Source of the DNA: Alicyclobacillus mali | GTDB lineage: Bacteria > Bacillota > Bacilli > Alicyclobacillales > Alicyclobacillaceae | Assembly: GCF_017329565.1 (NCBI RefSeq) | Contig: NZ_JAFMTT010000002.1 | DNA: 64,000 nucleotides | Direction: 5' to 3' (one strand) | Shown here: positions 18,970 to 26,105 of the stretch, in pieces | Layout of the letters: every line of letters begins with the position of its first letter | Numbering within the stretch: the first letter of the stretch is position 1 | Notes under the pieces: generated by a model | The model's input: the letters and a program-made list of their open reading frames with translations, nothing else | What the model was told of the DNA's origin: nothing | Database searches by the model: none | Translations under genes and position numbers: made by a program

Positions 18970-19361
18970 TGCAATCGCCTCCAACGGTCGCGGGAGAGGC
19001 GACCTTCTGTTCTGCAATGTGGAATACTGTTCTGAATTCTTATATGTATTCTACGACAACGAAGTGCCCAAAACAATCGGGAGGTACCATCGAATTGCTA
19101 GCAAGTTCCTCTTGGGCCTCACGTAAGCACTTGGTACGATAAGAGGGATCCTCATTTCGCCATTGCGTGTGCGCGTTCCGCACGGGCTTTACAATTGAGA
19201 AATCTCGGGCTGCTATCTGGGCATGTGCCGTCGGAAATGAATCGCGCACAACATATTCGTATCGGGTCCCGCTCAGGGTCCGCGGGATCGCGCGGTTCGG
19301 CACAAGGACTCGGCCGGATCGCCGCGGCTGAAAGACGAGTTCAGTGAGGAGCAAACGGCGC
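18970..19361. other. Control region between glcE and pgaC-like gene
   Basis: About 390 bases without a convincing gene. The glcE side holds the two CTGTTCTG words; A/T-rich TATATG/TACATA sequence at 19040-19052 is a possible glcE -10 area. The right half is GC-rich with no recognisable signal apart from the pgaC ribosome site. Confidence 0.5.
19007..19034. promoter_or_regulatory. Tandem CTGTTCTG sites upstream of glcE
   Basis: CTGTTCTG occurs at 19007-19014 and again at 19027-19034 (20 bases apart, two helical turns), the second followed by AATTC. They lie 38 to 65 bases upstream of the glcE start. Direct rather than inverted orientation, unlike the site at 12211. Confidence 0.6.
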
Positions 19362-20594
19362 ATGGTACACGGTTTCCTGTTCTTGTACCCCTTTGTCATG
19401 AGCATCGTCTGGATGGTGGGCGGGGCTGTCTACGCATGGCGGCGCGAACGTCAGTCGTCTCCTGAACCCCCGGAACTGCCCGAGACCCCGTTTGTGTCCA
19501 TCCTCGTTCCGTGCCACAACGAGGGCGATGTCCTCGAGGACACCATTAGCCGGATGCTTCAGTTGAATTATCCGGCGTACGAAATTGTCGCACTGAATGA
19601 CGGCAGCACCGACAGCACGCGAGACGTGCTGGAGCGCATGGCGGCCCGCGATGCCCGAGTGCGCGTGGTGAACCTGCCTGTCCAGCGCGGAAAAGCGCAC
19701 GCACTCAATGCAGGTCTCGTCGCGTCCCGGGGTGAGATCCTCGTGACGGTGGACGCGGATGCCGTGCTGGCCAGGGACGCGCTGCGCTTCCTCGTGTGGC
19801 ACTTCGTGGCGCCTGGCAGCGAGCGCGTCGGCGCCGTGACGGGCAACCCGCGCATTCGCAATCGCGGTACGTTGCTCGGCAAGATTCAGGTGCTGGAGTA
19901 TGCGAGCATCATCGGGCTCATCAAGCGCGCACAGCGCGTGCTCGGCAAGATCATGACCGTCTCCGGCGTGATTGCGGCCTTCCGAAAACGCGCCCTTGTG
20001 GACTGCGGCATGTGGGACGAGGACATGGTCACAGATGACATCGCGGTGTCGTGGAAGCTCGAGCGGCGGGCGTGGGACATCCGGTACGAGCCGAGAGCCC
20101 TCTGCTTCATGTGGGCACCCGAGCGCCTGATGAGCCTCATCCGCCAGCGCGCCCGCTGGGCGCAGGGCGGCGTGGAGGTCCTCATCCGCAACGCCTCGGT
20201 CCTCTGGACGTGGAAGAATCGGCGCATGATTCCCCTCTACGTGGAAGAGGTCCTTGGCATCACCTGGTCATATCTATGGGTTCTGAGTCTCGTGTGGATT
20301 CTCGTCTTTCGCGTGGCGCATGGCCTTCCCTGGACGTACGTGGCGGAAGCCGGCACCTGGCTCGGCCTGACGTCGCTCGTGCAGAGCTCGGTCGCCCTGT
20401 GGATTGAGCAGCGATACGAGCGCGACTCGCTCTGGCGCTGCTACTTCTACGCCATCTGGTATCCCGCCGCCTATTGGATGATCGGCGCGTTCGTCGTGGT
20501 CTGGGCGGTGCCGAAGGCGTGCTGGGCCATGTGGGCGGCGCGACGCGGACGGTACGCCACTTGGCAGAGCCCGGATCGGGGGGTGTCGGCATGA
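19362..20594 (+). CDS. Membrane glycosyltransferase, PgaC/IcaA-like
   Basis: 410 residues. N-terminal membrane anchor, GT2 domain with NDGSTD, the metal-binding DADAV, acceptor motif TDD near DEDMVTDDIAVSW and QRARW (Q-x-x-R-W), then several C-terminal membrane segments. This is the architecture of processive synthases of poly-beta-1,6-N-acetylglucosamine and related polymers. ATG at 19362 has GAGGAG 10 bases upstream; a GTG at 19344 is less likely. Overlaps the next gene by ATGA. Product is probably an exported or cell-surface polysaccharide; sugar specificity is inferred only from family. Confidence 0.82.
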   Translation: MVHGFLFLYPFVMSIVWMVGGAVYAWRRERQSSPEPPELPETPFVSILVPCHNEGDVLEDTISRMLQLNYPAYEIVALNDGSTDSTRDVLERMAARDARVRVVNLPVQRGKAHALNAGLVASRGEILVTVDADAVLARDALRFLVWHFVAPGSERVGAVTGNPRIRNRGTLLGKIQVLEYASIIGLIKRAQRVLGKIMTVSGVIAAFRKRALVDCGMWDEDMVTDDIAVSWKLERRAWDIRYEPRALCFMWAPERLMSLIRQRARWAQGGVEVLIRNASVLWTWKNRRMIPLYVEEVLGITWSYLWVLSLVWILVFRVAHGLPWTYVAEAGTWLGLTSLVQSSVALWIEQRYERDSLWRCYFYAIWYPAAYWMIGAFVVVWAVPKACWAMWAARRGRYATWQSPDRGVSA

Positions 20595-21034
20595 GCCTAC
20601 CTGAAAAGTCGCAGGTGGAATGGGACGAACTCGTCGTGCGGCGCGGGTCGCGATCCACGCGGCCAAAGCGGTGGTTCGAAGCCGCAGTGACGCTGACCGG
20701 GTGGCTGTGGTTGAGCGCAGTGGCCCTTCAGGTGCTTCTGTCCAGCATCTTGTGGGTGCTCGGCTGGAACAAGTTTCACGTGTACGTCCTGGAACTACTG
20801 CCGAGTGCCACGCCGCTTCATGTGGTCCGTATGGGAGCCGCGATCGCGGCCATGGCGGCTGCGGTGCTCGTCGGCTGGGCTTCCTACAACCGCCTGCGAT
20901 TCGGCCGCCTTCGCAGGCGCAAGCCACCCGCGCCCGTGTCGGACGCGGAACTCGCCGAGATGCTCGGCGTACCTGTGGGCGAGATCGAACGCTGGCAGCG
21001 AGAAAAGGTTGTCAATTGGCCACAAGACCGGTAG
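20591..21034 (+). CDS. PgaD-like membrane partner protein
   Basis: 147 residues. Basic N-terminus, two hydrophobic segments (about 36-58 and 78-98), an RRRK-rich stretch and a C-terminal acidic region. Size, two-TM topology and ATGA overlap with the PgaC-like gene match PgaD, which in E. coli works with PgaC in c-di-GMP-controlled polymer synthesis. Sequence similarity itself is weak, so the call rests mainly on context. No PgaA or PgaB counterpart is present. Confidence 0.6.
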   Translation: MSLPEKSQVEWDELVVRRGSRSTRPKRWFEAAVTLTGWLWLSAVALQVLLSSILWVLGWNKFHVYVLELLPSATPLHVVRMGAAIAAMAAAVLVGWASYNRLRFGRLRRRKPPAPVSDAELAEMLGVPVGEIERWQREKVVNWPQDR

Positions 21035-21038
21035 TGGC

Positions 21039-21066
21039 ATGGGCGCGGTGCGTTTCCCGCGCCCAT
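21039..21066. terminator. Bidirectional terminator pgaD / oxidoreductase
   Basis: ATGGGCGCG (21039-21047) pairs with CGCGCCCAT (21058-21066), followed by TTTG on the plus strand. Sits between two convergent genes. Confidence 0.65.
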
Positions 21067-21115
21067 TTGACTGTCTCGCCGCTGGGTGCAAAACACACCG
21101 ATTCGGACGCCGTTG

Positions 21116-21763
21116 TCACGCCTGTGTGGCGAAGATCTGATCCAGCAGGACGTCCTCCGGCAGGGCGCCTTCCAGGGCGTACGCTTCCGAATCGTTGATG
21201 ACCGTCTTCGGCACGCCGTAGACGTTGAACCGCGTGGCCCACTCGGGGAACTCGGTCGCCTCAATCATGCTCGCCGTCACAAGCGGCGACTCGAACGCGA
21301 ACCTGTGCGCCAGCCTGACTGCCGCCGGGCAGTACGGACAGGTCGGCGTGACGAACACCTTGAGATCCACAGGCTGTTTCAACTCCGCGAGGCGGCTCTT
21401 CGTGCCGGCGGAAAGGCCCGAGTCCCCGCTCGCCACCATGCGAATGTCATCCAAAAGCGTCGCAAATTCATATCCAGACGGCGCCCCATAGAAGCGCACG
21501 CCGTAGTCCTTGCGCGATCCGTCCGTCAACACAATGGTCGGCGCCCGATCGACGCTATACTTTTTGGCCTCTTCCTCATCGATGTAGAGATTGTGCACCT
21601 CGAGTGTCAGCTGATCTGACAATTCGGCGACCTGTCTCAAGAGGCCGCGAATCTCTGGACACGTCGGACATCCGAGAGACGCTTCAAAGAACTTGATGAC
21701 GACAGGCTGTGTGAGTTCCTGGAGCCGTTCGCGAATCGCAGCCTGATCTCGAGAGGACAGCAT
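21116..21763 (-). CDS. Protein disulfide oxidoreductase, double thioredoxin fold
   Basis: 215 residues made of two thioredoxin-like units, each with a CxxC: CPTC (32-35) and CPYC (142-145). The second also has the cis-Pro loop GVPKT. Tandem glutaredoxin-like proteins of this size are the PDO proteins common in thermophiles, which make or reshuffle disulfides in the cytoplasm. ATG at 21763 has AAGGGGG upstream. Its promoter is close to consensus and spanned by a palindrome (see 21814-21842), so the gene is probably repressed until a thiol, persulfide or metal signal arrives. Confidence 0.8.
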   Translation of the reverse strand: MLSSRDQAAIRERLQELTQPVVIKFFEASLGCPTCPEIRGLLRQVAELSDQLTLEVHNLYIDEEEAKKYSVDRAPTIVLTDGSRKDYGVRFYGAPSGYEFATLLDDIRMVASGDSGLSAGTKSRLAELKQPVDLKVFVTPTCPYCPAAVRLAHRFAFESPLVTASMIEATEFPEWATRFNVYGVPKTVINDSEAYALEGALPEDVLLDQIFATQA

Positions 21764-21813
21764 CGTGATTCCCCCTTGCGCGCATTCACATGCGTTGATA
21801 CCCTTCTGATTCA

Positions 21814-21842
21814 TATATACCTATACGGGTATATGGTGTCAA
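21814..21842 (-). promoter_or_regulatory. Near-consensus promoter with internal dyad
   Basis: On the minus strand -35 TTGACA (21837-21842) and -10 TATATA (21814-21819) are exactly 17 bases apart. The spacer and -10 hold an inverted repeat, ATATACC (21815-21821) / GGTATAT (21828-21834). ATACC/GGTAT dyads are typical of operators for CsoR/CstR-type copper or persulfide sensors; that match is by memory of the motif only. Confidence 0.7.
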
Positions 21843-21954
21843 GACCAGATGAAGAAGCTCGCGGTCCCTGTCTTGCCACGCTTGACTCGACACCAAAAGG
21901 TGTCCTATTCTACACATGACACCGATGGGTGGCACGACGGAGGGAGGAACGGCC

Positions 21955-22674
21955 GTGGCGGATGTGTTTCGAGCCATCGCGGATGCGCATCGGCGGGACT
22001 TGATCCGGAAACTGGCCGCCGGATCCGAGTTGCCACTTCACGCCCTGATGCAAGGAATGAACATCGGAAGAACGGCGGTGTCCAAGCACCTGGCGGTCCT
22101 GAAACAGGCTGGAATCGTCTCGGAGCGCCGGCAAGGCCGCGAGACGTTATACCGCCTGAACGCCGCGCCCCTCAAGCAGGTGTATGACTGGGTGTCGTTT
22201 TACGAATCGTTCTGGCGTGCGCAGGTTCTAAGCCTGCAAAATTTCTTGAGAAAGGAACGTTGTGACATGAAGTCGTTACAGATGGAGTTTCATCTCGATG
22301 CCCCGGTCGAGGCCGTGTGGCGAGCTCTCACCGAATCCGAGCTTTTGACCCAGTGGATGTTTTTCAAAGAGAACACGTTCCGCCCGATTGTGGGGCATCA
22401 ATTCTACTTCAAGATGCAGGGAACCGATGGATGGGACGGCGTCGTCGAAGGAGAGGTTCTCGCCGCGGAAGCGCCACGTCGCCTTGTGTACACCTGGGAG
22501 AGCCTCGGAGAGAAAAACGAGATCGAATGGAAACTGGAAGAAACACCAGAAGGCACGACGCGGCTCCTGCTGGAACAGCGCAATATTCAGGCCGAACAGG
22601 CGTACCAGGGCGCTCGCATGGGCTGGGAGGCGATGGTTCGCGGTCTGGAGGGCGTGGCCAAGGCGCTTTCGTGA
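21955..22674 (+). CDS. ArsR-type HTH fused to SRPBCC (AHSA1) domain
   Basis: 239 residues from a GTG with GGGAGG at 7 bases (ATGs at 21916 and 21925 are upstream alternatives without a good site). Residues 1-95 are an ArsR winged helix (DVFRAIADAHRRDLIRKL, GRTAVSKHLAVLKQAG); residues about 105-235 are a START/SRPBCC fold of the Aha1/AHSA1 type with PVEAVWRALTE and GWEAMVRGLE. Usually these two are separate adjacent genes; here one open frame joins them without a stop. It suggests a regulator whose ligand pocket is the SRPBCC domain. No metal-binding Cys pattern is visible in the HTH part. Confidence 0.8.
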   Translation: MADVFRAIADAHRRDLIRKLAAGSELPLHALMQGMNIGRTAVSKHLAVLKQAGIVSERRQGRETLYRLNAAPLKQVYDWVSFYESFWRAQVLSLQNFLRKERCDMKSLQMEFHLDAPVEAVWRALTESELLTQWMFFKENTFRPIVGHQFYFKMQGTDGWDGVVEGEVLAAEAPRRLVYTWESLGEKNEIEWKLEETPEGTTRLLLEQRNIQAEQAYQGARMGWEAMVRGLEGVAKALS

Positions 22675-22691
22675 CGGCGCGACGTGTGCAG

Positions 22692-22719
22692 AGCCGGCCC
22701 AGTCCGCCTTGGGCCGGCT
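22692..22719 (+). terminator. Hairpin after the ArsR-SRPBCC gene
   Basis: AGCCGGCCCA (22692-22701) and TGGGCCGGCT (22710-22719) form a perfect 10-bp stem, without a T tract. The next 140 bases hold nothing recognisable. Confidence 0.55.
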
Positions 22720-22861
22720 ACATGCACGGCGCAAGTCTGCATCCATGATGGCACCCCAACGTTTCGAGCGCCGCGGTCCCAAACGGCAAGGGGTTGGCAC
22801 TGTCCGCTGACCGATGCATCGCGAGATGTCCCTTGGTCCACGCCAGTGAGGAATGGCCACT

Positions 22862-23593
22862 TCATCGATCCTCTAGTGATTGCGCCCGCGCTTCACCGGC
22901 AACCCAGGAGAAACACCATACCCAGAGAGGCCCGTACGCAAGGAGAATGGTATCACGCAAAAACTCGGCCACCCCCGCTTTCGAAATGGCGCCGACGGCA
23001 AGCGAAGCCACTTCTTCAAACGCGAGCAGAGCGGCAGACATCAAGAACAAGGGCCAAGGGCGGGATCGCAACCATCGCACAGCAGACGCGAAGGAGTGCC
23101 ACGTGTTCGTACCCAGCCCGGTGATGGCCAGGACCATCGCAACGCCGGTGACCGTGAGGGCACCGAAGTAAACGACGCACGCTGCAACCAAAATCAAAAT
23201 CTTCACAACCGAGAGCGCAGCTCGATGGCCTGAAGGCATGGTGAGATGTGCGATCTCGGCGGCGCCGACCAACATCAGAATGCCCTCGATGACCATAGGG
23301 CCCAGGGAACGCCACAGACTCGTGTGCCAATGAGGAACGCCGCGAAAAGTAAAACATGTCTTTGCAGCCCACCAGTTCGCGGTCGCAACAGTGATCAGGA
23401 AGACGACGAGTGCCGCGGCGGCGTCCACAAGGAGCGGTATGACGTGTCTGGTTTCCAGGCGATTCATTAACCAGTCGACAGTCGAGGCAGCCGCGCTTAA
23501 AACGAGCGTCGTCAGGAGCAGCGACGTCAGTCTCAAAGGAGAAAATCGAACCCCCATATACGAAATGACCACCGGCCAGATGAGGTCTGACAC
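22862..23593 (-). CDS. Multi-pass membrane protein, unknown function
   Basis: Up to 243 residues with about six hydrophobic segments and short loops; no family recognised. The GTG at 23593 has no good ribosome site; an ATG about 36 bases further in (protein beginning MGVRFSPLRL) is also possible. It begins 14 bases after the 3' end of tRNA-Gly on the same strand, so the mRNA may arise from the tRNA transcript. GC content and length support a real gene; role unknown. Confidence 0.5.
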   Translation of the reverse strand: MSDLIWPVVISYMGVRFSPLRLTSLLLTTLVLSAAASTVDWLMNRLETRHVIPLLVDAAAALVVFLITVATANWWAAKTCFTFRGVPHWHTSLWRSLGPMVIEGILMLVGAAEIAHLTMPSGHRAALSVVKILILVAACVVYFGALTVTGVAMVLAITGLGTNTWHSFASAVRWLRSRPWPLFLMSAALLAFEEVASLAVGAISKAGVAEFLRDTILLAYGPLWVWCFSWVAGEARAQSLEDR

Positions 23594-23606
23594 GGTGGTT
23601 ATGCTG

Positions 23607-23680
23607 TGGAGCGGGTGATGGGAGTCGAACCCACGCCGCCAGCTTGGAAGGCTGGAGTTCTACCGTTGAACTACACCCGC
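23607..23680 (-). tRNA. tRNA-Gly (anticodon TCC)
   Basis: Full cloverleaf on the minus strand: acceptor GCGGGTG/CACCCGC, D arm with GTTCAACGGTAGA, anticodon stem CCAGC/GCTGG around loop CTTCCAA (anticodon TCC), T arm with GGGTTCGACTCCC, encoded CCA end. Confidence 0.95.
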
Positions 23681-23758
23681 ACGTCACGGCAAAGAGAATA
23701 CCAGATTCGCAGAGTGGATTCAAGTGCATTCATCCAACAAGATCCCTGCGCTGATTAC

Positions 23759-23794
23759 GAAAAAAGGCAGGCGCCTCCGATTGAGCAGCCTGCC
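23759..23794 (-). terminator. Terminator of the YjcZ-type gene
   Basis: On the minus strand GGCAGGC (23788-23794) pairs with GCCTGCC (23766-23772), followed by TTTTTT. Lies 73 bases beyond the small gene's stop. Confidence 0.75.
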
Positions 23795-23866
23795 GTTCAG
23801 GTCCGCGAAGCCTGAGCATTCCATGCCGCTTGAGGTGACTGTCCGCGGCGTTCTGATGCCACCGCG

Positions 23867-23971
23867 TCAGACGCCGTTGTTGTACGCCGGCACCAACAGG
23901 AAGAACAGCACGAAGATGATCAGAAACACCACAGCCCACTGTGTGTAGGAGCCGAAGCATCCGCCGTACAT
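23867..23971 (-). CDS. YjcZ-family sporulation miniprotein
   Basis: 34 residues: MYGGCFGSYTQW followed by one strongly hydrophobic segment (VVFLIIFVLFFLLV) and a short polar tail. Tyr-Gly-Gly start plus one transmembrane helix is the pattern of the YjcZ/TIGR01732 tiny proteins found in spore-forming Bacilli. GGAGGGA precedes the ATG. A strong terminator follows, so it is transcribed alone. Confidence 0.75.
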   Translation of the reverse strand: MYGGCFGSYTQWAVVFLIIFVLFFLLVPAYNNGV

Positions 23972-24072
23972 GATGGTCCCTCCTTCCGCGAGGATCACCA
24001 CCATGCTACGGAGAAGCAGACGAAAGCGACGCGGTCTTTGTCCCGACCTACGGCAAGTCGACGAGGCCTGCA

Positions 24073-24957
24073 TCAGGCGACACGCGCTGACCGAACGTTC
24101 ATCCGCCACACCATGCCCCAGAGAAGGGCAATTGCCAGTTCGACGAGCGCCCCCAGGAGACACGCCACCCATGTCATGCACGAGATCAGAGTGAACAAGA
24201 TGCCCAGGCCAATCGCGACGCCGAGCCCCCAGTGATAAAACGCTGTCCTACTCATCTTTCCATCGGGCCGCCCCGACACATCCCAGTGCGACGTCACGCG
24301 ATCCGGCACGTGCGTCCGATAGCGCCGCCACATGCCCACGTGAAGCAGCACTGTCGCGGCAGAGACGACGAGCGCGACAAGACCTGCAACCGGATGGAAC
24401 GGCAGAACGTTCACGGGCGGCACAGAGGGAACCGCACCCATGGACACATGGTGCACCAGCGCGTCGAGTCCAGGCGTGCCGAGAATCACGAGCGCGTGGC
24501 CGTCCGACACGGCGAGCCGAGGCGCACCGGCGAGGACGTACACATCCGCGACCTGCCCATTGTTCAGGCGAAACAGGCCGCTCGCATACGCACCCGCGCT
24601 CGTCCCAAGCAGTCGATCCGCCAACCCGTAGACGCCGTTCTGCGCCACCCAGGCCGCGTGCGCGCGGGCGAGATCGATCTCGGTCACACCCGCATCTGTG
24701 CGCACCTGGAGCACGCCGCCGACGAGCCGCCACCCGCTTCGGAGACCGGAGACAAGGACGTACACCGCCAGCAAAAACGGTACACAGGCGAGCAGCCAAA
24801 AGGCGGTCGACAAGCCTTTGAACCCGTGCTGCAAAAAAGCTCGGCGCCTCAAGAGACCCACCAACACGAGCAGGACGGCGATCCCGACACAGATCCAAAG
24901 GCTCGGTTCCTGCAACACCGCTCCCGCCGTGGGCTGATAGCCAACAGTACTCGGCAC
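24073..24957 (-). CDS. DUF1648/SdpI-like membrane protein with PH-like domain
   Basis: 294 residues. N-terminal hydrophobic helices (about 20-40 and 48-70), a central soluble part (about 75-180) resembling a bacterial PH-type fold, then further membrane segments around the motif HWDVSGRPDGKMSR, which is the DUF1648 signature found in SdpI-type immunity/signalling proteins. GTG at 24957 has GGGGTGAG 5 bases before. Divergent from the 29-residue basic peptide gene at 25045. Function unknown; immunity or envelope stress are possibilities only. Confidence 0.65.
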   Translation of the reverse strand: MPSTVGYQPTAGAVLQEPSLWICVGIAVLLVLVGLLRRRAFLQHGFKGLSTAFWLLACVPFLLAVYVLVSGLRSGWRLVGGVLQVRTDAGVTEIDLARAHAAWVAQNGVYGLADRLLGTSAGAYASGLFRLNNGQVADVYVLAGAPRLAVSDGHALVILGTPGLDALVHHVSMGAVPSVPPVNVLPFHPVAGLVALVVSAATVLLHVGMWRRYRTHVPDRVTSHWDVSGRPDGKMSRTAFYHWGLGVAIGLGILFTLISCMTWVACLLGALVELAIALLWGMVWRMNVRSARVA

Positions 24958-25044
24958 AGTTCTCACCCCTTCGCACATGCGCCGTGGACAACGCACATCC
25001 CCAGCCGTACGATGCAACATCCGGTGCGGAAAGGAGGAGCAGCT

Positions 25045-25134
25045 GTGAAGCATAAGAAGCCGATTGTGATTGTCCTCCACCCCGGGCAGCGGGTCTTGGT
25101 CGTTGCGCGCGGCAAGCGCCGCCATCACAAGTGA
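25045..25134 (+). CDS. Tiny strongly basic protein, 29 residues
   Basis: GTG start with a near-perfect ribosome site (AAAGGAGG, about 8 bases upstream). Encodes MKHKKPIVIVLHPGQ then a hydrophobic/basic tail ending RGKRRHHK. Ten of 29 residues are Lys or Arg or tail His. The strength of the ribosome site and its isolation argue for a real gene; no family recognised. Could be a ribosome-associated, nucleic-acid-binding or antimicrobial-type peptide. It is divergent from the DUF1648 membrane protein. Confidence 0.5.
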   Translation: MKHKKPIVIVLHPGQRVLVVARGKRRHHK

Positions 25135-25211
25135 AGTGCGCGAAGCGCGGACCGCGCGAAAGATTCTGACGAGACAGCCCGGATGAATGTCCGCGCTCGT
25201 CCGCGGCCGCC

Positions 25212-25257
25212 AAAAAGCTGCAGCCCCGAAATGCCCCGTCTTCGGGCGTTTCGGGGC
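25212..25257 (-). terminator. Terminator of tRNA-Ile2
   Basis: Stem GCCCCGAAA (25223-25231)/TTTCGGGGC (25249-25257) with inner GCCC/GGGC pairs; on the minus strand TTTTT follows at 25216-25212. It lies 13 bases beyond the tRNA 3' end. Confidence 0.75.
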
Positions 25258-25269
25258 GTCCTGCACCCG

Positions 25270-25346
25270 TGGTGGGCCCACCAGGACTTGAACCTGGGAC
25301 CAACCGGTTATGAGCCGGCCGCTCTGACCGACTGAGCTATGGGCCC
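25270..25346 (-). tRNA. tRNA-Ile2 (CAT anticodon, lysidine type)
   Basis: 77-base cloverleaf on the minus strand with acceptor GGGCCCA/TGGGCCC, encoded CCA, T arm GGTTCAAGTCC and anticodon loop CTCATAA (anticodon CAT). A CAT anticodon can mean Met or Ile2; the loop CTCATAA flanked by CCGG resembles Bacillus tRNA-Ile2 rather than elongator Met (TTCATAC), so Ile2 is preferred. Confidence 0.85.
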
Positions 25347-25454
25347 TTGCGCTTCTCCTCACAGTATATCACACAGCGACCATGTTGTCACTGCTCGGAG
25401 CCGCGCGTCAGAGCCCTCCTAATTGCCGCGTCGCCTGTACAGGCCGTCCGCGGG

Positions 25455-26105
25455 TCAGGCGAACGTGACGGACCCGAGCTCAAGCCCGTCGACGAGAATG
25501 ACGCGCGCGGGCGCGGCGTCAATACCGGTGAGCTTGAGCGGCAGCGCAATCAGGACATACTCGCCAGGCGGTACATCCTTCAGCCGCAGCCCCTCGAGCA
25601 CCACGATGTCCTTCGACAGAAGGGCTACGTGCGTCGCGTGGTCCGGTTGGGATCGCTCGACACCAAGGCCATCCGTTCCCACGCCGCGCACGCCGATCTC
25701 GGCCAGGTAGCGGGCGCCGTCTTCCTTCAGGTAAATGAACTCAAAGTTGAACGTCTCCTCGAACGAATTGCGCGTCTTGAAGAGGAGAAACTCGCCCGCC
25801 TTCGGCGCGTGCGGCTCGAGGTCGGCGCGCGTGATGCCGTCCTGCACGCCGGTGAGGTCGATCACGCGGCACGGGCCGATGAGCTTGTCCAGCCCGACCG
25901 CCTCGATGGTCTTGCCCCCCGGCACCATGTGCAGCTCGGCGTCGATGTGCGTGCCGGTGTGGGCGTCCAGGTGCAACCGGGTCTCGTGCGCAGACCCGGT
26001 TTGGAAGTCGGACGTGGTTTCAAATTTCGGCCGCTTCTCGTCTTTATTCTTGTACACCTGCATGCCCTCGTGGATCAGCATGCTCACGTCGTACACCTTC
26101 GCCAT
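25455..26105 (-). CDS. Cyclase family protein, kynurenine formamidase-like
   Basis: 216 residues. The metal-binding motif HTGTHIDAELH (His49, His53, Asp55, His59) defines the Cyclase/KynB family of metal-dependent amidohydrolases. The family covers kynurenine formamidase, isatin hydrolase and polyketide cyclases, so the substrate is open. ATG overlaps the zwf stop by one base (TAATG), with GGAGGTGA inside the zwf end, so translation is coupled to glucose-6-phosphate dehydrogenase. No tryptophan-catabolism genes are near. Confidence 0.8.
   Translation of the reverse strand: MAKVYDVSMLIHEGMQVYKNKDEKRPKFETTSDFQTGSAHETRLHLDAHTGTHIDAELHMVPGGKTIEAVGLDKLIGPCRVIDLTGVQDGITRADLEPHAPKAGEFLLFKTRNSFEETFNFEFIYLKEDGARYLAEIGVRGVGTDGLGVERSQPDHATHVALLSKDIVVLEGLRLKDVPPGEYVLIALPLKLTGIDAAPARVILVDGLELGSVTFA

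Noticed and set aside
19040..19405. 121-codon minus-strand frame upstream of glcE
   Set aside because: No ribosome site or family, overlaps the pgaC start and the control region.
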